A stretch of 10,904 bases of DNA from Nitrospirota bacterium (GTDB taxonomy: Bacteria; Nitrospirota; Nitrospiria; Nitrospirales; Nitrospiraceae). The notes below the pieces were generated by a model. The model was given only the letters and a program-made list of their open reading frames with translations, ran no database searches and had not been told where the DNA came from. The stretch is taken from contig JACRQB010000215.1 in assembly GCA_016222925.1 (NCBI GenBank), positions 1 to 10,904 of the forward strand. Direction: 5' to 3'. A program made the position numbers and the translations under genes. Positions within the stretch are counted from its first letter, which is position 1; every line of letters starts with the position of its first letter. Of the stretch, positions 6,557-10,904 are shown in pieces.

Positions 6557-7470
6557 TGGCTTCCAACCAGCAGAGCCAAGGGGCGAGCGTACGACATGTC
6601 CTCTCATTTGATGTGGAAGAGCATTTTCAGGTGTCGGCATTTTGGTCCGACGCTAGAAGGCAACAATGGGATCGACTCGAAAGTCGCGTCGAGCAGAATA
6701 CACTCCGGCTCGCAGATCTCCTAGCGCAGGCTGAGACAAAAGCCACATTTTTTGTTCTGGGATGGGTGGCGGAGCGACATCCGGGGTTAGTCAAAGCGTT
6801 GGTGAAACAGGGGCATGAAATTGCATCGCATGGTTACGGACATGAGTTAGTTGCCAATCAGACTGAAAGCGAGTTTCGGGACGACGTCAGGCAGTCCAAA
6901 TGCATTTTGGAAGAGTTGACGGGAAAGATGGTATTCGGCTATCGGGCGCCCAGCTTCTCGATTACTGATCGAACCCCGTGGGCGTTACCGATTTTGGTTG
7001 AAGAAGGCTATCTCTATGACTCCAGTATCTATGCTCGATTCCAACCTTCGGAGAAGGTTGGAATGCAGAGATGTGTGCAGGAGATCGTGACGACCGCCGG
7101 CCCTATTTTTGAAATTGCTCTACCTACAGCGAATCTATGCGGTATTCAGCTTCCTACTCCCGGGGGGGGGTACTTTCGCCTCTTGCCCTATTCAGCTTCC
7201 AGAATGGTTTTAAAGCAGTTTGAAAAAACTGGCACTCAGTTCGTCATGTATCTGCACCCTTGGGAGATTGATCCGGATCAACCTCGAATGGAGGGGCCCG
7301 TGATTTCAAAACTTCGCCACTATCTAAATCTCGAGAGGACCGAGCAACGGTTGAAATATCTGCTGCGTGATTTCGCGTTTGCTCCTGTAACCGACGCGAT
7401 TCAGCCAATCCGTGACATGTGCCAAGCGCGGGTACAGGGTGGTGCGGCTGGATGTGCCGTGTTTGGATAA
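6556..7470 (+). CDS. Polysaccharide deacetylase with DUF3473-type C-terminus (XrtA locus family)
   Basis: This is a carbohydrate esterase family 4 (NodB-homology) deacetylase, 304 residues, expected to remove N- or O-acetyl groups from the EPS. Motif 1 is SFDVEEHF (Asp19), followed by ATFFVLGW (63-70). The metal-binding HxxxH is SHGYGHE (His92, His96). GYRAPSFS (128-135) carries the conserved Arg, and LHPWE (233-237) the late His. The stretch GGGYFR, YLHPWEIDP and LNLERTEQRLKYLL marks the DUF3473 extension of the deacetylases found in XrtA/PEP-CTERM EPS clusters (TIGR03006-like). All catalytic motifs are present. There is no signal peptide, as is common for this subfamily, so the site of action is uncertain. 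Its ATG shares a base with the previous stop (TAATG). A G9 tract lies inside at 7162-7170. Confidence 0.92.
   Translation: MASNQQSQGASVRHVLSFDVEEHFQVSAFWSDARRQQWDRLESRVEQNTLRLADLLAQAETKATFFVLGWVAERHPGLVKALVKQGHEIASHGYGHELVANQTESEFRDDVRQSKCILEELTGKMVFGYRAPSFSITDRTPWALPILVEEGYLYDSSIYARFQPSEKVGMQRCVQEIVTTAGPIFEIALPTANLCGIQLPTPGGGYFRLLPYSASRMVLKQFEKTGTQFVMYLHPWEIDPDQPRMEGPVISKLRHYLNLERTEQRLKYLLRDFAFAPVTDAIQPIRDMCQARVQGGAAGCAVFG
7162..7170 (+). repeat. G9 homopolymer tract inside the deacetylase gene
   Basis: Nine G in a row encode three glycines in the conserved GGGYFR motif (residues 203-208). All three codons are GGG although other Gly codons were available. A one-base slip would remove the C-terminal third, including the late catalytic His. 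Confidence 0.65.
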
Positions 7471-7483
7471 ACAGTTACGGTGA

Positions 7484-7981
7484 ATGATGAAGTATTGGTA
7501 TGCAGTAAGGACGAAGCCTCGTTGCGAAGCGTTTGCAGAAGCTAATCTTCAGCGGCTTGGGGTGGAAGTGTTTCTTCCAATGCTGATAGAAGGCAAGCCC
7601 ATGTCCGTGGTGGAGCGAAAATCAGCCACACCTTTGTTTCCTGGGTATCTCTTTGTACGGTGTGTGATGCCGACTCAGTATCGCGCAGTTAGTTATGCCA
7701 CAGGGGTCAAGGATGTTGTCTCATTCGGCGCGGGTCCCTCGATTGTGGACGATTCGATCATCGATTCGATTAAGGGGCAAGCCGTGGACGGTATCATCGA
7801 AATTGCTGATGGCACACTTGTGCCAGGCAAAGCTGTGCGAATTCACGAAGGACCGTTGTGCGGATTGGATACGGTCTTTGAGAGAAAACTGAACGGGACG
7901 TCTCGCGTGGTGTTGCTGTTGAAGGCTCTTTCCTATCAGGCGCGAGTTGTTATTGACCTTCGAGGGGTGGTCAATGCCTGA
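7484..7981 (+). CDS. NusG-family specialised antitermination factor (RfaH/UpxY/LoaP-like)
   Basis: This is a transcription elongation factor paralogue of 165 residues. The NGN domain (about 3-100) opens with YWYAVRTKPR and includes EVFLPML and the family signature PLFPGYLFVR (50-59), which in NusG/RfaH lies by the RNA-polymerase-binding face. A KOW domain follows (about 112-160: LVPGKAVRIHEGPLCGLDTVF ... RVVLLL). Housekeeping NusG is usually near 175-180 residues and sits in the secE-rplK region; this copy is embedded among EPS genes, which indicates a pathway-specific paralogue. Such proteins suppress Rho-dependent or intrinsic termination in long surface-polysaccharide operons. Two ATGs (7484 and 7487) are possible, with no strong Shine-Dalgarno. 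It begins 13 bases after the deacetylase stop. An ops-like sequence lies about 165 bases downstream of its stop. Confidence 0.88.
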   Translation: MMKYWYAVRTKPRCEAFAEANLQRLGVEVFLPMLIEGKPMSVVERKSATPLFPGYLFVRCVMPTQYRAVSYATGVKDVVSFGAGPSIVDDSIIDSIKGQAVDGIIEIADGTLVPGKAVRIHEGPLCGLDTVFERKLNGTSRVVLLLKALSYQARVVIDLRGVVNA

Positions 7982-8041
7982 AAAATCAAAACTTGAATGT
8001 CCTGCTCTGTTTAGGGGGGAAGCTGATAGAGTTTCTTGATA

Positions 8042-8077
8042 GGACCTTGATCTGCCTCCTTTTTCGATCAAGGATCC
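8042..8077 (+). promoter_or_regulatory. Strong RNA hairpin with an alternative 5' arm in the leader
   Basis: GGACCTTGATC (8042-8052) pairs with GATCAAGG(a)TCC (8066-8077): 11 base pairs with one bulged A and a 13-base loop rich in C and T. A second copy of CTTGAT just upstream (8035-8040) could pair with the same 3' arm (ATCAAG, 8067-8072), giving a competing fold. The T5 lies in the loop, not after the stem, so it is not a standard terminator. Confidence 0.5.
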
Positions 8078-8144
8078 ACAGGGGAGAGCTAGAAGATTGG
8101 GCGAACGTCCTCTATTTGAAAGACCCGGTGGCTGACATCGGATG

Positions 8145-8156
8145 GGCGGTAGCCCG
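8145..8156 (+). promoter_or_regulatory. ops-like element (GGCGGTAGC core) with hairpin
   Basis: GGCGGTAGC at 8145-8153 equals the first nine bases of the E. coli 12-base ops element that recruits RfaH (GGCGGTAGCGTG); the last three bases here are CCG. The site lies in GGGC-GGTA-GCCC (8144-8155), a four-pair hairpin exposing the GGTA loop, as ops does in the non-template strand. It is in the transcribed orientation, in a leader just after a NusG paralogue. A nine-base match could arise by chance in about one window in twelve of this size, so context carries the call. Confidence 0.4.
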
Positions 8157-8287
8157 AGTTGAGCCGCTACAAACTCACTTCCAAAATGCAGTAGTATTTT
8201 TGGCCGTGGGGCTGCAGCAGAGATTGTAAAGCCGAAATATCCCGTTGAAAAGACCCTTGTTAGCTAGATTTTGGAGCAAAGACGGCA

Positions 8288-10132
8288 ATGTATATACTAG
8301 GCATTTCGGCGTTCTATCATGACAGTGCAGCTTGTCTAGTTCATGAGGGAGAGATTATTGCGGCCGCGCAGGAAGAACGGTTCACACGCAAGAAGCATGA
8401 TTCAAGTTTTCCGCATCATGCAGTGCGATTCTGCCTCGCCCAAGCAGGCATTAAGATCACGGATGTCAAATACTTAGTGTTCTATGACAAACCCCTTATT
8501 AAGTTCGAACGGCTTCTGGAAACATACGTAGGATTCTCACCCAAAGGCATTCAGTCATTTCTCGCCGCCATGCCCGTGTGGCTTAAAGAGAAGCTCTTTC
8601 TGAAGAAGTTGCTTCAGAAAGAGGTTCTGACGTGCGTCGAGGGTGTGGATCAGACGCAGGTGCCTGAATTATTGTTCGGCGAACACCATGAGTCTCATGC
8701 CGCCTCAGCATTCTTCGCCTCCCCCTATCAGAAAGCCGGCGTGCTCTGCATGGACGGGGTTGGGGAATGGGCGACAACCTCTGCATGGCTTGGTGAAGGG
8801 AACACGCTGACGCCGTTGTGGGAAATTCCATTTCCCCACTCGCTGGGGCTCTTGTACTCGGCGTTCACCTACTACACTGGCTTTAAGGTCAACTCGGGGG
8901 AATACAAGGTGATGGGTCTGGCTCCCTATGGAGAGCCGAAGTATGTGAAAGCTATCTATGAACACCTTCTGGATCTGAAGCCAGATGGGACGTTTCGAAT
9001 GAACATGGAGTACTTCAATTACTGCACCGGGCTCACAATGACCAGCCGGAAGTTTGACGAGGTATTTGGCGGCCCGCCTCGCCAACCGGAATCGAAGTTG
9101 TCCCAACGGGAAATGGACTTGGCTCGCTCAATTCAAGAAGTCACCGAAGAGGTGATGTTACGACTTTCTAGGACCATGCACCGCGAGACGGGTGTCGACT
9201 ATCTCTGTATGGCTGGAGGGGTAGCATTGAACTGTGTGGGCAATGGAAGAGTCTTACGCGAGGGACCATTCAAGGGTATATGGATTCAGCCAGCAGCGGG
9301 TGATGCTGGTGGTGCCTTGGGTGCAGCGCTGAGTGCGTGGCATCTGTACGAGAATAAGCCAAGAACTGCGAATAACGTCAAAGACCAGATGAAAGGCAGT
9401 TATCTGGGGCCAGCCTTTAGCAACGACGAGGTTGAGTTGAGACTCAAACAACTCGGCGCTGCCTATGTACGACTGGGTGAGAAGGATCTATTCACTCGGG
9501 TAGCGGAGGAGCTTGCTGCGGGCAAAGTCGTGGGCTGGTTTCAGGGTCACATGGAGTTTGGGCCGCGGTCATTGGGTGGGCGGAGTATCCTGGGAGATGC
9601 ACGCAATACGAAGATGCAGTCCGTCATGAACCTCAAGATCAAGTACCGGGAATCGTTCAGGCCCTTCGCGCCGTCAGTCCTACGTGAACGGGTGAATAGT
9701 TATTTTCAAATGGATTGCGACAGCCCCTATATGCTTTTGGTGGCACCCGTGCAAGAGAAGCGCAGGCTGCCATTTAACTCAAGTGAAAAAGGACTGTGGG
9801 GAATCGAACTCCTCAACGTTCTCCGGTCGGATATTCCAGCTGTCACACATATCGACTACTCGGCAAGAATTCAGACGGTCCACGAAGATACGAATCCTCG
9901 CTATTATTACTTGCTGAAGGCCTTCGAGGAGAGGACCGGATATGCCACATTGGTGAACACCTCTTTCAATGTGCGCGGAGAGCCGATTGTCTGTACACCG
10001 GAAGATGCCTTCCGCTGTTTCATGCGGACCGAAATGGATATCTTGGTGTTGGAAAACTGTGTACTGAAGAAGGAAGACCAAAAGCCGCTGGAAAAAGATA
10101 CGGATTGGAAGCAGGAGTTTGCTCTCGACTAA
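8288..10132 (+). CDS. Carbamoyltransferase, NodU/CmcH family
   Basis: This is a 614-residue enzyme expected to transfer a carbamoyl group from carbamoyl phosphate, by way of carbamoyl-adenylate, to a hydroxyl of a sugar or other small molecule. The start MYILGISAFYHDSAACLV is the standard beginning of the family. The N-terminal Kae1/YrdC-related domain shows the metal-binding EHHESHAAS (132-140), MDGVGEW (155-161) and NSGEYKVMGLAPYG (202-215). GGVALNC (310-316) and GDAGGALGAA (338-347) complete the nucleotide-binding half. The C-terminal domain carries GHMEFGPRSLGGRSIL (420-435), FRPFAPSVL (457-465) and NTSFNVRGEPIV (557-568). Length and motifs are complete. GGAG stands eleven bases before the ATG. 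The acceptor is unknown; the place after EPS genes and before SxtJ/DUF5989-type genes suggests a carbamoylated glycan or lipid-linked product. Confidence 0.94.
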   Translation: MYILGISAFYHDSAACLVHEGEIIAAAQEERFTRKKHDSSFPHHAVRFCLAQAGIKITDVKYLVFYDKPLIKFERLLETYVGFSPKGIQSFLAAMPVWLKEKLFLKKLLQKEVLTCVEGVDQTQVPELLFGEHHESHAASAFFASPYQKAGVLCMDGVGEWATTSAWLGEGNTLTPLWEIPFPHSLGLLYSAFTYYTGFKVNSGEYKVMGLAPYGEPKYVKAIYEHLLDLKPDGTFRMNMEYFNYCTGLTMTSRKFDEVFGGPPRQPESKLSQREMDLARSIQEVTEEVMLRLSRTMHRETGVDYLCMAGGVALNCVGNGRVLREGPFKGIWIQPAAGDAGGALGAALSAWHLYENKPRTANNVKDQMKGSYLGPAFSNDEVELRLKQLGAAYVRLGEKDLFTRVAEELAAGKVVGWFQGHMEFGPRSLGGRSILGDARNTKMQSVMNLKIKYRESFRPFAPSVLRERVNSYFQMDCDSPYMLLVAPVQEKRRLPFNSSEKGLWGIELLNVLRSDIPAVTHIDYSARIQTVHEDTNPRYYYLLKAFEERTGYATLVNTSFNVRGEPIVCTPEDAFRCFMRTEMDILVLENCVLKKEDQKPLEKDTDWKQEFALD

Positions 10133-10139
10133 TCTGAGT

Positions 10140-10144
10140 GAGGA
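10140..10144 (+). promoter_or_regulatory. Ribosome binding site favouring the GTG start of the SxtJ-like gene
   Basis: GAGGA lies four bases before the GTG at 10149, while the ATG at 10158 would be thirteen bases away. This favours the GTG. Confidence 0.45.
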
Positions 10145-10148
10145 TTAC

Positions 10149-10544
10149 GTGAATCAGATGGCAACAACAAAAGACCTCCGGAGTTTTGGGTTATTGGTTG
10201 GGGCGGTGTTCTGCGTTATTGGCCTATGGCCCTTGGTATTTCGGGACGAGCCCATACGAGAGTGGGTTATTGGTGGGGGCGGACTCCTGATTCTACTGGG
10301 AGCGATCGTTCCTCAGCTGCTCCGCCCTCTTCATACGGGCTGGATGTGGATCGGCCATGTGCTGGGGTGGATCAATACCAGGATTTTGCTGAGCATCGTA
10401 TTTTATGGATTGATTACCCCTATTGGCTTGATCTTTCGGCTAATGGGGAAGAACACAGTGCGCCAAGCATTTTCTGAATCAAGCGCCACGTATCGCGTAA
10501 TTCGGACACCACGAGCAAGAAATCACATGAAAGTCCAGTTCTAA
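10149..10544 (+). CDS. SxtJ-like small membrane protein
   Basis: This is a 131-residue integral membrane protein with hydrophobic segments at about 13-30, 39-59, 66-80 and 82-98, and a basic C-terminal tail. LRSFGLLVGAVFCVIGLWPL near the start, and LLRPLHTGWMWIGHVLGWINTRILLSIVFYGLITPIGLIFRLMG later, match by recognition the SxtJ family, named after a saxitoxin-cluster protein. In many bacteria it follows a carbamoyltransferase gene, as it does here after a 16-base gap. Its biochemical role is not established; an accessory or scaffold role for the carbamoyltransferase at the membrane is an inference from gene order. The ATG at 10158 is the alternative start. Confidence 0.8.
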   Translation: MNQMATTKDLRSFGLLVGAVFCVIGLWPLVFRDEPIREWVIGGGGLLILLGAIVPQLLRPLHTGWMWIGHVLGWINTRILLSIVFYGLITPIGLIFRLMGKNTVRQAFSESSATYRVIRTPRARNHMKVQF

Positions 10545-10561
10545 TTCGTCGACTATGTGCC

Positions 10562-10570
10562 AAGGAGGTG
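10562..10570 (+). promoter_or_regulatory. Near-perfect Shine-Dalgarno of the DUF5989-type gene
   Basis: AAGGAGGTG, with six bases between the final GG of GGAGG and the ATG at 10575, is the best ribosome binding site in the window. It supports the small gene as real and suggests high translation. Confidence 0.75.
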
Positions 10571-10574
10571 GGGT

Positions 10575-10727
10575 ATGGGTGAGTTCGTAGGGGAACTGTG
10601 GGCCTTCATGAAAGAACGCAAGAAGTTTTGGTTGTTGCCTATTGTACTGGTGTTGGTGCTGCTAGGCAGTCTCATTGTATTAACACAGGGGTCGGCAGTT
10701 GCACCGTTCATCTACACGCTATTTTGA
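10575..10727 (+). CDS. DUF5989-type 50-residue membrane protein
   Basis: This short gene runs from ATG to TGA, preceded by an excellent Shine-Dalgarno. The protein has an N-terminal amphipathic/basic part (MGEFVGELWAFMKERKKF), then one long hydrophobic helix (about 19-37) and the ending QGSAVAPFIYTLF. I recognise this pattern (ELW-F-KERKKFWLLP ... GSAVAPFIYTLF) as the DUF5989 family of about 50 residues, commonly found after a carbamoyltransferase and an SxtJ-like gene. The three genes are closely spaced and co-directional, so probably one transcript. Function is unknown; a single-pass partner of the SxtJ-like protein is a reasonable inference. Confidence 0.82.
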   Translation: MGEFVGELWAFMKERKKFWLLPIVLVLVLLGSLIVLTQGSAVAPFIYTLF

Positions 10728-10810
10728 GATGCCTGCAGCGTTGGCTCCTGTGAATGCCCGCTGTATTACTGATCAGTTCACTAAATAGTGCGTAGTATGG
10801 TAGAACCTGT

Positions 10811-10834
10811 GGCATGCGGGCGACACCGGATGCC
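10811..10834. repeat. Hairpin-forming inverted repeat downstream of the DUF5989-type gene
   Basis: GGCATGCGG (10811-10819) pairs with CCGGATGCC (10826-10834) with one mismatch and a six-base loop. No T-run follows on the plus strand, so an intrinsic terminator is doubtful. A 10-base perfect palindrome, ACTGATCAGT, lies nearby at 10768-10777. Confidence 0.35.
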
Positions 10835-10904
10835 AGGACATTGGGAGCGGCAGCGCAGCAGCTATTGCGTCGCCAGGTGGTGCAGGCCGTGCGCGGTGGG
10901 ATGA

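Larger units (their letters stand above)
7982..8287 (+). other. Structured untranslated leader between the NusG paralogue and the carbamoyltransferase
   Basis: In 306 bases I find no credible gene. The only long frame (7993-8229) starts at TTG without a ribosome binding site and resembles nothing I know. The region holds a G6 run (8014-8019), a strong hairpin (8042-8077), an ops-like hairpin (8144-8155) and a weaker TGCAG/CTGCA pairing further down. The layout suits a regulated transcript leader or internal promoter region. There is no clear hairpin plus T-run terminator. Confidence 0.5.

Noticed and set aside
7993..8229. 78-codon open frame in the leader before the carbamoyltransferase
   Set aside because: Starts at TTG without a Shine-Dalgarno, matches no family I know, and covers the hairpin and ops-like site; more likely chance.
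10796..10904. Possible 5' end of another gene (ATG at 10814, reading MRATPDARTLGAAAQQLLRR)
   Set aside because: No ribosome binding site, the ATG falls inside a hairpin, and other frames on both strands are also open here; too short to decide.
1..10904. CRISPR array, tRNA/rRNA genes, insertion sequences or integrase genes
   Set aside because: No regularly spaced repeats, no cloverleaf or rRNA signature, and no transposase or recombinase motifs were seen on either strand.

Overview
The window carries part of an exopolysaccharide (EPS) gene cluster of the XrtA/PEP-CTERM-associated type. It most resembles clusters I associate with Nitrospira (Nitrospirota), with related clusters in Proteobacteria. 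The taxonomic guess rests on gene order, protein flavour and moderate GC, not on a marker gene. No exosortase or PEP-CTERM protein is visible here, so the XrtA link is by homology of the EPS genes only.

Layout. (1) 1-400, minus strand: the N-terminal 133 residues of a response-regulator-like protein whose receiver domain lacks several phosphorylation residues. (2) 401-1266: about 870 bases without a convincing gene, separating it from the divergent EPS genes; it holds inverted repeats and a possible -10 box. (3) 1267-7470, plus strand, a tight gene run: Wza-like export lipoprotein, outer-membrane beta-barrel protein, chain-length determinant fused to a tyrosine autokinase, polyprenyl-phosphate sugar-phosphate transferase, and polysaccharide deacetylase. 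(4) 7484-7981: a NusG paralogue of the RfaH/UpxY/LoaP kind. (5) 7982-8287: a 306-base leader without a credible ORF, with a strong hairpin and a perfect 9-base match to the core of the RfaH ops element. (6) 8288-10727: a NodU/CmcH-type carbamoyltransferase, an SxtJ-like membrane protein and a 50-residue DUF5989-type membrane peptide. (7) 10728-10904: unassigned.

How the genes fit together. The sugar transferase would load the first sugar on undecaprenyl phosphate. The chain-length/kinase protein would set polymer length, and the deacetylase would modify the polymer. The export lipoprotein and beta-barrel would carry it across the outer membrane. The specialised NusG would keep RNA polymerase processive over the long operon, and the ops-like site just downstream is a candidate recruitment point. 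The carbamoyltransferase-SxtJ-DUF5989 set looks like a separate carbamoylation module at the distal end.

Most notable: the NusG paralogue next to an ops-like hairpin; a chain-length gene that has lost its N-terminal membrane segment and shows apparent remnants across stop codons; a neighbouring sugar transferase that also lacks N-terminal membrane helices; G8 and G9 tracts inside two EPS genes; and the carbamoyltransferase/SxtJ/DUF5989 trio, whose small membrane partners have no established function.
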